This document shows, piece after piece, positions 9,507 through 16,635 of a stretch of DNA of 64,000 nt (position 1 is the first letter of the stretch; each line of letters begins with the position of its first letter). Both the position numbers and the translations under genes were made by a program. This stretch comes from Gemmatimonadota bacterium (GTDB lineage Bacteria; Gemmatimonadota; Gemmatimonadetes; Gemmatimonadales; Gemmatimonadaceae): NCBI GenBank assembly GCA_021324775.1, contig JAJPIM010000041.1:1-64000 (forward strand), written 5' to 3'. The notes under the pieces are model-generated. The model was not told the DNA's origin. It did not search any database and saw nothing but the letters and a program-made list of their open reading frames with translations.

Positions 9507-10253
9507 GTGCGCGCGGACGTCTTGTTCGGCGCGGCCGAAGCGGTGCCCGCGGACGTGGCGGGGCGCGTCGTGGTGGTGATCGATGTGCTCCGCGCATCGA
9601 CGACGATCGCCGTGGCGCTGGCCAATGGCGCGCGGGCGGTGATTCCTCTCGCGAGCGCCGAAGAAGTGGTGCTGCGCTCGAAGTCGTTCGAACGGTCGGA
9701 AGTCCGCCTCGCGGCCGAGCGCAAGATGCTGGCGGTGCCGGGCATGGATCTGGGAAACTCACCCACCGAGTTCACGCGCGAGGCGCTCGATGGGAAGACC
9801 GTGCTGCTGGCGACGACGAACGGCACGGGGGCTCTGCTCGCGATGCAGGGCGCGCGGGAAGTCGTGGTCGGCGCCTTCGTCAACTTCTCCGCGATCTCCG
9901 TGCTCCTGCGTGCCGCGCTCCGGGGCGGGACCGACGTGACTCTCGTCTGCGCGGGACGTGACCGCCAGTACTCACTCGAGGATGCCGCGTGCGCCGGGCG
10001 GTACGTGCGGTTCATGGCCAAGCACTATCCGGCGCTCACGTACAACGATGCCGCCCGCAGCGCGGCGGTGCTCGAACGCCGGTACGCGGACGACCTCACG
10101 CGCCTCTTCATCGACGCCGAGCATGGCCAGGCGCTCCGCGAGGCGGGGTTCGCCGCCGATCTGGAGATCTGCGCCGCGCTCGATGCGTACCCGGTGGTGC
10201 CAGTGTACCAGGACCGCCAGATTACGAAGATCGGACCTGACCGGGAGCGGTAG
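9507..10253 (+). CDS. comB: 2-phosphosulfolactate phosphatase family protein (ComB-like)
   Basis: The 248-residue protein matches the ComB fold: VVVVIDVLRASTTIAVALANGA near the N-terminus is the metal-binding family signature, followed by GNSPTEF, LLATTNGTGAL and CAGRDRQYSLEDAACAGRYV. In methanogens ComB dephosphorylates 2-phosphosulfolactate during coenzyme M synthesis. Many bacteria that lack coenzyme M carry it, and its substrate there is uncertain. No other sulfolactate or coenzyme M gene is in the window. It sits 3 bases before ftsK and 33 bases after accC, so it is probably co-transcribed with them. The family call is firm; the reaction is not. Confidence 0.85.
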   Translation: MRADVLFGAAEAVPADVAGRVVVVIDVLRASTTIAVALANGARAVIPLASAEEVVLRSKSFERSEVRLAAERKMLAVPGMDLGNSPTEFTREALDGKTVLLATTNGTGALLAMQGAREVVVGAFVNFSAISVLLRAALRGGTDVTLVCAGRDRQYSLEDAACAGRYVRFMAKHYPALTYNDAARSAAVLERRYADDLTRLFIDAEHGQALREAGFAADLEICAALDAYPVVPVYQDRQITKIGPDRER

Positions 10254-10256
10254 GCT

Positions 10257-12590
10257 GTGGCCGGTTACCTGTCGAAAGTCTCGCTGTCGTCAAACGTCAA
10301 ACGGGAAGTGACCGGGACCGCGTTACTGCTGTTCTCGGTGTTCCTGCTGGGCGCACTCACCGTCGGTGCGTCGCGCCATCCGGTGCCCGGCGAGGGATGC
10401 AGCTCGGCCGGAGCGATCTTCGGTCCCGCCGGGGGGTGTCTGAACGCCCTGCTCGTCTGGATGCTCGGCGTGCCGGCTGCGTGGCTGCTCGCGATCGTGC
10501 CACTGGTGCACGCGCTCCGCCTGTTTGGCCGCCTGCGCGAGTCGGCGGATCGCTCGTGGCTGGTTTTTCTGGGCGGCCTGGTGGTATTGCTGCCGATGGG
10601 AATCGCCCTGGGCAGCGGCGCCCACCGCACCCTGACCTCGACGAGTGGGTTGTGGGGAGCGTTTTCCGCGTTCTACCTGGTACGCGGGTTCGGAGTGGCG
10701 GGGGCGTGGATCGTCTTCGCGCTCGCCGCCAGCGCACTGACGGCCGCGACGCTGGCCTGGAATCCGTTGCGGCTGGTGATCGGGCCGGGCCTCCGTCCAG
10801 CGGTGCGCGATGCGGCTGCGGCTTCTCTTGCTGGCACAGCGGCGTCGCGGAACGGAGCGTCCGCACCGCTGACCGCTGCCATCGCACTGGATCCTCCAGC
10901 GGCGGAGATGCCGGCGATCGATCCGGGTCCGCTTCAGGAAGCGGCCGGCCGGAAGAGGCGCGGAACGGCCAAAGGGCGGGGACTGGTGGACGATTCGGCG
11001 GGCGCGGGGACGGGGGACGACGACGCGAGTAGCGCGGGTCCCGCGGCCGAGCTACCACCGCTCGATCTCATGACGCCGCCCGCCGTTCGAAACGCCGACG
11101 TCGACCGGCGGGAGCTGGATGCGATGGGCGTGAAGCTCCTCGAGGCGCTTCGCACGTTCCGGGTAGACGGAGAGCTGGTCGGACGGACCACGGGGCCGGT
11201 GGTGACGCAGTTCGAGGTGGTGCCTGCCGCGGGTGTGAAGGTCCGGCAGTTCGCCTCGCTCGCGGACGATCTGGCGCTCGCAATGCGTGCCCCGAGCATT
11301 CGCGTGGTGGCGCCGATCCCGGGGAAGGGGGCGGTGGGGATCGAGGTCCCGAATCCATCGCCCGAGGTGGTGACGTTCCGCGAGCTGGTGGAATCGCGCG
11401 AGTTCCAGACGGCGCGGGCGGCGCTCCCGATCGGATTGGGCAAGGATCTCGAAGGGCGCCCCACCATCGCGGACCTGGCGAAGATGCCCCACTTGCTGAT
11501 CGCGGGCGCCACCGGCTCGGGAAAATCCGTGTGTGTCAACACGCTGATCACGAGTCTCATCTACCGTCATACACCGGAAACGCTGCGATTCCTGATGATC
11601 GATCCCAAGATGGTCGAACTGTCGGTCTACAATGCGTTGCCGCATCTGCGCCACAAGGTGATCACCGACAACCGCGACGCGGCATCGGTGATGAAGTGGG
11701 CGTTGATCGAGATGCAGGAACGCTACGAACTGCTCGCTGCCAACGGCTGCCGGAACGTGCAGGAGTTCAACCACCGCCTGCGGGAAGGCGCGACGTTGCT
11801 CACGCCGCAGCGGCCCGACGTCGCGTTCGAGGAGCGCACGTACCGGCGCGGCGTGCTGCCGTACATCGTGGTCGTGATCGACGAGCTGGCCGATCTCATG
11901 ATGACCGTGCAGAGCGAGATCGAAACGCCGCTGGCGCTGCTCGCCCAGAAGGCGCGCGCCATCGGGATCCATCTCATTCTGGCGACGCAGCGCCCGAGCG
12001 TGAACGTCATCACGGGGCTGATCAAGGCCAATTTTCCGAGCCGGATCGCGTTCCGGGTGGCGTCGCAGGTCGATAGCCGCACGATTCTCGACGGGGTGGG
12101 GGCCGAGGCCCTCCTCGGCAATGGCGACATGCTGTTCATTCCGCCGGGCAAGTCGGAGCCGTCGCGGCTTCAGGGAGCCTACATCACCGGCGAGGAGACG
12201 GAGCGGCTGATCAACTGGTACGGCACCAAGCGCGAGGCGTGGCGGAAGACGCACGTCGCCGAGCCCGCGGGCGAGCCCGCACCCGAGGACGACATCCTCG
12301 AGACCATGCGCCGCTACGAAGCGGAGCATGCGGATGGAGGGGCGGACAAGGATGACGACCGTGCCGGTGACCGTGACCTGCTGTTCCGCGAGGCGGCCGA
12401 GGTCGTCATCCACCATCAACAGGGATCGACATCGTTGCTGCAGCGCCGCCTCAAAGTCGGGTATGGCCGCGCGGCGCGCATCATCGATCAGTTGCAGGCC
12501 GCGGGAGTGCTCGGACCGCAGGATGGGTCCAAGCCACGGGACGTGCTCGTGGGACTCGACGAGCTACCGCGTATCTGCCGGAATGGATAG
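10257..12590 (+). CDS. ftsK: DNA translocase FtsK/SpoIIIE
   Basis: The 777-residue protein couples division to chromosome segregation. About four membrane helices occupy residues 20-175 (LLLFSVFLLGALTVGA, WMLGVPAAWLLAIVPL and others). A moderately short Ala/Gly-rich linker leads to the translocase core. Walker A is GATGSGKSVCVNT at about residue 417 and Walker B is VVVIDELADLMM; the IGIHLILATQRPSVNVITG segment is diagnostic. The C-terminal gamma winged-helix domain (STSLLQRRLKVGYGRAARI) reads KOPS-type polar sequences. All parts are present and the length is in the normal range for short-linker FtsK. It begins three bases after comB and runs 8 bases into the next gene. Confidence 0.96.
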   Translation: MAGYLSKVSLSSNVKREVTGTALLLFSVFLLGALTVGASRHPVPGEGCSSAGAIFGPAGGCLNALLVWMLGVPAAWLLAIVPLVHALRLFGRLRESADRSWLVFLGGLVVLLPMGIALGSGAHRTLTSTSGLWGAFSAFYLVRGFGVAGAWIVFALAASALTAATLAWNPLRLVIGPGLRPAVRDAAAASLAGTAASRNGASAPLTAAIALDPPAAEMPAIDPGPLQEAAGRKRRGTAKGRGLVDDSAGAGTGDDDASSAGPAAELPPLDLMTPPAVRNADVDRRELDAMGVKLLEALRTFRVDGELVGRTTGPVVTQFEVVPAAGVKVRQFASLADDLALAMRAPSIRVVAPIPGKGAVGIEVPNPSPEVVTFRELVESREFQTARAALPIGLGKDLEGRPTIADLAKMPHLLIAGATGSGKSVCVNTLITSLIYRHTPETLRFLMIDPKMVELSVYNALPHLRHKVITDNRDAASVMKWALIEMQERYELLAANGCRNVQEFNHRLREGATLLTPQRPDVAFEERTYRRGVLPYIVVVIDELADLMMTVQSEIETPLALLAQKARAIGIHLILATQRPSVNVITGLIKANFPSRIAFRVASQVDSRTILDGVGAEALLGNGDMLFIPPGKSEPSRLQGAYITGEETERLINWYGTKREAWRKTHVAEPAGEPAPEDDILETMRRYEAEHADGGADKDDDRAGDRDLLFREAAEVVIHHQQGSTSLLQRRLKVGYGRAARIIDQLQAAGVLGPQDGSKPRDVLVGLDELPRICRNG

Positions 12591-14268
12591 CGGGCGCGGG
12601 GGACTCCGGCGGGACGTGATTTCCACGCCGGCCCTCGATGCTCGCCGACTCCGAATGACCACGGTGCCAGCGTCCAGGCGTCTCCTCGCGGCGCTCGCCC
12701 TGGCCGCTGCCGCCGCGACCGTCGCTCTCGTCTGGGATGGTACGCGGTATCCGGGTCCGGGACTGTACGGCGACGGCGCGGGCTACCTGGGCGCCGCCGA
12801 GTCCCTCGCCCACCACGGCGGTTTACGCGTGCCGTTCGCGACCTACGATAGCGCTGACAGTACGAGCGTTCTGGCGCAATGGCCGCCGGGTTTTCCGGTC
12901 GTGCTCAGCGCGCCATTGCGGGCTGGCGCCGGGCCGATGGCGGCGATACGGATCGTACAGGCGGCGGTGGGCGGGTGTACGGTGGCGTTGACGGCGATCA
13001 TCGTCGCGACCGCGACCGCTCCGGTGTGGGGGGCGGCCGTGGCAGTCGCGCTGCTCGTGACGCCGGCGATCGTCGCGGTCCACCTGAACGTCGTCAGCGA
13101 GCCGCTCTACCTGCTCTGTCTCGCCATCGTGCTCTGGTCGATGGTCTGGCGCTCCGGCCGGCCGCTCACGTACGGAATAGCGGCGGCGGCCGCCGTGCTC
13201 GTGCGGTACCTCGGCGTGGCCGCGATTGCGGGAGCGGGTGTGTGGGCGGCGCTTCAGCCGGGTCCCAGCCGCGCGCGTGCCAGGCGAGCGGCGATCGCCA
13301 TAGCCCCGGGACTCGTGGTACGCGCGTTATGGGGCGCGTACGTCGGATGGGCGGGCGGGAGCGCACGGCCACTACATGCGGACCATCAAGTGGGTGCTGC
13401 GCTGCGCCAACTCGTGGGCGCCACGGCGGCGTGGCTCGCACCCTGGGATCTCGGCACGAGTTCGCGAGCGATACCCCACGGTGTGCAGGCGGGTTTCAAG
13501 GTGATACTTGGTGCCGCGATCGCAGCGGCCATCGTTGCCGAAGTGCGGGCGTGGCGCGTTTCGCGACGTAGCGGGGCCGACTCGCCGGCTGCAGATGGTG
13601 ACCCGGACGCCGGGCTGTCTGTGGGGCCGGCTGGCCGGTTGCTGGCTGCGAGCACGCTGCTCGCAGTGTGTCATGTGGCGGCCTTGCTCGCCGCGCGGCT
13701 TCTGTATTCCGACGTCGCCTTCTACGATCGTGTGCTGGCGCCAGTGCAGTACCTCCTCGCGGTGGCTGTGGTGACGCTGGTCGCGTCGCGGTGGACCGGC
13801 GTGAGGTCGCCAGCCCGCCTGGGGTTCGCGGCGCTCGGGCTGGTGTGGGTGGCCGGCGCAGCGGCGACGACCAATCAGCTCCTGCGGATCGCCACCAGCG
13901 TGGGGCTGGATCACGCGAACGTCGATGAGCGGCGGGGGCCCACCATCGGGTGGCTCCGGGCGCATGCGGCGGGCGAGCCGATCTACACCAACGAGCCGGC
14001 GAAGATCTTCTTTCACCTGAACCGGGACTCGCGGAGCCTTCCGTGGATCCTGGATGCCGACACAGCCCGGGCGCTCGAAGGTGCATTGCGGGCGCGGCCC
14101 GGAGTCGTGGTGTGGTTCACGGGCGGCACCGCGGCAAGTTACGTGGCTCCGGACCTGCTTCCGCGGGCGTCGACGCCGGCCAAGCTGGAGGCCGCGATGC
14201 CGTTTCGCGTGGTTGCCCGGGGTTCGGACGGGGTGGTCTGGGAGTTGGGCCCGCGCGTTTCGCCGTGA
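12583..14268 (+). CDS. Polytopic membrane protein, GT-C/ArnT-like glycosyltransferase candidate
   Basis: The product has an N-terminal membrane helix (LLAALALAAAAATVALVW), then GPGLYGDGAGYLGAAESL. An acidic residue in the first extracytoplasmic loop like this is typical of lipid-phosphate-sugar-dependent GT-C enzymes. About nine more hydrophobic helices follow, then a C-terminal soluble part of some 120 residues with YTNEPAKIFFHLNRDSR. By family analogy it could transfer a sugar from a polyprenyl carrier outside the membrane, but no donor or acceptor can be named. The ATG at 12583 overlaps the ftsK stop; an in-frame ATG at 12655 (MTTVPASRR) is an equally possible start. Confidence 0.6.
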   Translation: MDSGRGGLRRDVISTPALDARRLRMTTVPASRRLLAALALAAAAATVALVWDGTRYPGPGLYGDGAGYLGAAESLAHHGGLRVPFATYDSADSTSVLAQWPPGFPVVLSAPLRAGAGPMAAIRIVQAAVGGCTVALTAIIVATATAPVWGAAVAVALLVTPAIVAVHLNVVSEPLYLLCLAIVLWSMVWRSGRPLTYGIAAAAAVLVRYLGVAAIAGAGVWAALQPGPSRARARRAAIAIAPGLVVRALWGAYVGWAGGSARPLHADHQVGAALRQLVGATAAWLAPWDLGTSSRAIPHGVQAGFKVILGAAIAAAIVAEVRAWRVSRRSGADSPAADGDPDAGLSVGPAGRLLAASTLLAVCHVAALLAARLLYSDVAFYDRVLAPVQYLLAVAVVTLVASRWTGVRSPARLGFAALGLVWVAGAAATTNQLLRIATSVGLDHANVDERRGPTIGWLRAHAAGEPIYTNEPAKIFFHLNRDSRSLPWILDADTARALEGALRARPGVVVWFTGGTAASYVAPDLLPRASTPAKLEAAMPFRVVARGSDGVVWELGPRVSP

Positions 14269-14323
14269 CCCACGCAGCGATTTGATGTGGTGGGGGTCCC
14301 GGGCGGGCATATAGCGTGGCGCC

Positions 14324-14698
14324 GTGGGAATGGCTGCCGGGGCCTTGGGGGCGCTGGGTGAACGCGTGGCGGAGCGCTGGCTCGTGGGGCGGGGGTGGCG
14401 AGTGCTGGCCCGCCGCTATCGGGTCGGCCACCGGGATATCGACCTCATCGTCCAGCGCGGTGAGGTCGTCGCGTTCGTCGAGGTGAAGACCCGGTACTCT
14501 GCCGGATTCGGAGGGCCGGTGTGTGCGGTCGGCCGGGGGAAGCGCCGCCATCTCTGGCGGGCAGCGACGATCTGGATCGACCGGTACGGGGCGCCGGGGC
14601 TGGAGTATCGGTTCGACGTGATCGGGGTGCTGGCGTCTGGCGGGCTCATCCGCGTCACACATCTCGAAAATGCGTTTACGGTGGAACTCGCTCGTTGA
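14324..14698 (+). CDS. yraN: YraN/UPF0102 family predicted nuclease
   Basis: The 124-residue protein has the Holliday-junction-resolvase-like fold of the YraN family. ALGERVAERWLVGRGWRVLARRYR leads into DIDLIVQRGEVVAFVEVKTR, which contains the restriction-endonuclease-type D-(x)n-ExK catalytic constellation (IDLI, FVEVK). The role in bacteria is not settled; DNA repair or recombination is generally assumed, and its position directly upstream of recA fits that but does not prove it. The GTG at 14324 is used; an ATG two codons later is also possible. Confidence 0.88.
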   Translation: MGMAAGALGALGERVAERWLVGRGWRVLARRYRVGHRDIDLIVQRGEVVAFVEVKTRYSAGFGGPVCAVGRGKRRHLWRAATIWIDRYGAPGLEYRFDVIGVLASGGLIRVTHLENAFTVELAR

Positions 14699-14730
14699 TT
14701 TCGCCCTCGGGGCTTCGTATTTTGTTCGGG

Positions 14731-14739
14731 TATTATACT
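14731..14739 (+). promoter_or_regulatory. Possible -10 region for recA
   Basis: The stretch 14720-14745 is AT-rich against a GC-rich background and contains TATTAT and TATACT overlapping at 14731-14739, about 26-34 bases before the recA ATG. A -35 hexamer and a recognisable LexA box are not evident. Confidence 0.3.
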
Positions 14740-14764
14740 CTTACGCTCAACTGAGGGGCTGTCG

Positions 14765-15820
14765 ATGGCGGCTGCAACCACGCAGGACGATCGCAAGAAG
14801 GCGCTGAATCTCGCGATCGCGCAGATCGAGAAGAGTTGTGGGAAGGGCTCTATCATGAAAATGGGCCCTGACGCGCCGCGAGTGCGGGTCGAGTCGATCT
14901 CGACGGGCGCCATCAATCTCGACGCCGCGATCGGGGTGGGCGGGATCCCCCGGGGGCGCGTCACCGAGGTATACGGCCCGGAGTCGAGCGGCAAGACGAC
15001 GCTCTGTCTCCATGTCGTGGCGAACGCGCAGCGTAACGGCGGCGTAGCCGCGTACATCGATGCCGAGCATGCCCTCGACACGGAATACGCCAAGAAGCTG
15101 GGCGTCGACATCGAGAACCTGCTGATCTCGCAGCCCGACACCGGCGAGCAGGCGCTCGAGATCTGCGAGATCCTGGTGCGGTCCGGGGCGGTCGACGTGG
15201 TGGTGATCGATTCCGTCGCGGCGCTGGTGCCCAAGGCGGAGATCGAGGGTGAGATGGGCGACTCCCATGTCGGACTGCAGGCTCGTCTCATGAGCCAGGC
15301 GCTCCGCAAGCTGACCGGCGCGATCGCGCGGTCGAAGACCGCGGTGGTCTTCATCAATCAGTTGCGCGAGAAGATCGGCGTCATGTTCGGCAACCCCGAG
15401 ACGACGACCGGGGGCAAGGCGCTGAAGTTCTACGCGTCCGTCCGCCTCGACATCCGGCGCATTGGGCCGGTGAAGGAGAAGGAGGACGTGATCGGCTCGC
15501 ACGTACGAGTCAAGGTCGTGAAGAACAAAGTCGCGCCGCCGTTCAAGCAGGCCGAGTTCGACATCATGTATGCGGAAGGCATCAGCCACACATCACTGCT
15601 GGTCGACATCGGCTCCGAGAGCGGGATCATCGAGAAGTCGGGGGCGTGGTACAGCTATGGCGCGCAGCGGATCGGACAGGGCCGCGAGAACGCCAAGATG
15701 TTTCTCAAGGACAACCCTGCACTGATGGCCGAAGTCGAAGAGAAAGTGAAGGTCGTCCTTGGCGTCCGGAGTGATGCCGGCATGGACGATGTCGCGGAGA
15801 CGGGGGCGGACAACTCGTAA
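14765..15820 (+). CDS. recA: Recombinase RecA
   Basis: The 351-residue protein is a full-length RecA with Walker [10 protein letters not shown] at about residues 70-78, [31 protein letters not shown], loop L1/L2 sequences and [22 protein letters not shown]. It catalyses homologous strand exchange and, in most bacteria, LexA self-cleavage. A GAGG ribosome site precedes the ATG. The C-terminus is acidic as usual. The gene is followed by recX after a 192-base gap in which nothing else was recognised. Confidence 0.98.
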   Translation: MAAATTQDDRKKALNLAIAQIEKSCGKGSIMKMGPDAPRVRVESISTGAINLDAAIGVGGIPRGRVTEVYGPESSGKTTLCLHVVANAQRNGGVAAYIDAEHALDTEYAKKLGVDIENLLISQPDTGEQALEICEILVRSGAVDVVVIDSVAALVPKAEIEGEMGDSHVGLQARLMSQALRKLTGAIARSKTAVVFINQLREKIGVMFGNPETTTGGKALKFYASVRLDIRRIGPVKEKEDVIGSHVRVKVVKNKVAPPFKQAEFDIMYAEGISHTSLLVDIGSESGIIEKSGAWYSYGAQRIGQGRENAKMFLKDNPALMAEVEEKVKVVLGVRSDAGMDDVAETGADNS

Positions 15821-16012
15821 CGTCGCACCCGCGGACGACAGCGGATGTGAGGGCGGGGCCGGGCGGAATCGGCATGCGTTGGGTGGGGCCCGGATCCCCA
15901 TCCCGCGCGTGTCGCGGCCGCCCGGCTTCATTATTTGCCGGGAGCGTTCGCGAACGCCACCTGCACGTGAGCGGGCCGCCGTGTGTCCGGCAATACTGGG
16001 AGGGACGCCTCG

Positions 16013-16504
16013 ATGACTGAACAATCCGAACAACTTCCCGAACGACATCGGGCATACGAACGGGCCCTCACGATGCTCGCGGCCCGGGGGTACGCGACCG
16101 CCGAGTTGCGTCGCCGCCTGGTGCGCAGCGGCTTTGCCGCCCCCGATGTCGAGGCGGTCGTCGGCCGGCTAACCGCGGCGGGATTGCTCGACGACGCAGC
16201 GTATGCGCGCCAGCTCGCCCGATCGAAGCTGCTGGATGGCGGAGCCGCATCGCGGCGCGTGCGGCGCGAGCTCGCGGCCCGTGGCGTGGGACGTCCGGTT
16301 GCCGATGCCGCGATTGCGGAGGTCATGGCAGACGAAGAGGTGGACGAATCGCACCTGGCCGAGCAGGTGGCCTGCCGCCGCGCGATGGCGCTGGCCCGAT
16401 TCGACCACGCGACGCAGCGGCGCCGCCTGTACGCGTATCTCGCCCGGCGCGGGTACGACGCCGATGACATCCGGCGCGCCGTCAAGGTCGCGTTGGGCGA
16501 CTGA
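16013..16504 (+). CDS. recX: Regulatory protein RecX
   Basis: The 163-residue protein contains three-helix RecX repeats: RALTMLAARGYATAELRRRL, then DVEAVVGRLTAAGLLDDAAYA, and a C-terminal repeat ending RRRLYAYLARRGYDADDIRRAV. RecX binds the RecA filament and limits recombination, and its location just after recA is the standard arrangement. The ATG at 16013 has GGAGG nine bases upstream; the frame is open earlier (GTG 15983) but without family similarity. Confidence 0.93.
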   Translation: MTEQSEQLPERHRAYERALTMLAARGYATAELRRRLVRSGFAAPDVEAVVGRLTAAGLLDDAAYARQLARSKLLDGGAASRRVRRELAARGVGRPVADAAIAEVMADEEVDESHLAEQVACRRAMALARFDHATQRRRLYAYLARRGYDADDIRRAVKVALGD

Positions 16505-16516
16505 GGGCCACCGCTT

Positions 16517-16558
16517 CCGCGCTGGCACATCCGCGCTCGCACATCCGCGCTCGCGCGC
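16517..16558 (+). repeat. Three tandem 14-bp units upstream of alaS
   Basis: Units beginning CCGCGCTGGCACAT (16517), CCGCGCTCGCACAT (16531) and a degenerate third copy (16545) lie head to tail just after the recX stop. Function is unknown; they lie 65-105 bases before the putative alaS -10 element. Confidence 0.6.
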
Positions 16559-16623
16559 GTGCGTGGACGCCGGCGAGTGCCTCACACGAGCGATGATCGC
16601 TAACCGCTGATCGCCAATCGCTT

Positions 16624-16629
16624 TATATT
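16624..16629 (+). promoter_or_regulatory. Possible -10 element giving a leaderless alaS transcript
   Basis: TATATT ends six bases before the alaS ATG (16636), the distance at which transcription would begin at or next to the start codon. No ribosome-binding sequence is seen before the ATG, which agrees with a leaderless mRNA. The -35 region is weak. Confidence 0.35.
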
Positions 16630-16635
16630 CGATTC

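Noticed and set aside
11052-12419. 455-codon minus-strand frame opposite ftsK
   Set aside because: It mirrors the conserved ATPase domain of FtsK and has shadow-type composition.
14687-14764. LexA/SOS box before recA
   Set aside because: I looked for GAAC-N4-GTTC and CTGT-type palindromes and saw none that is convincing; LexA motifs vary between phyla, so absence is not proof.
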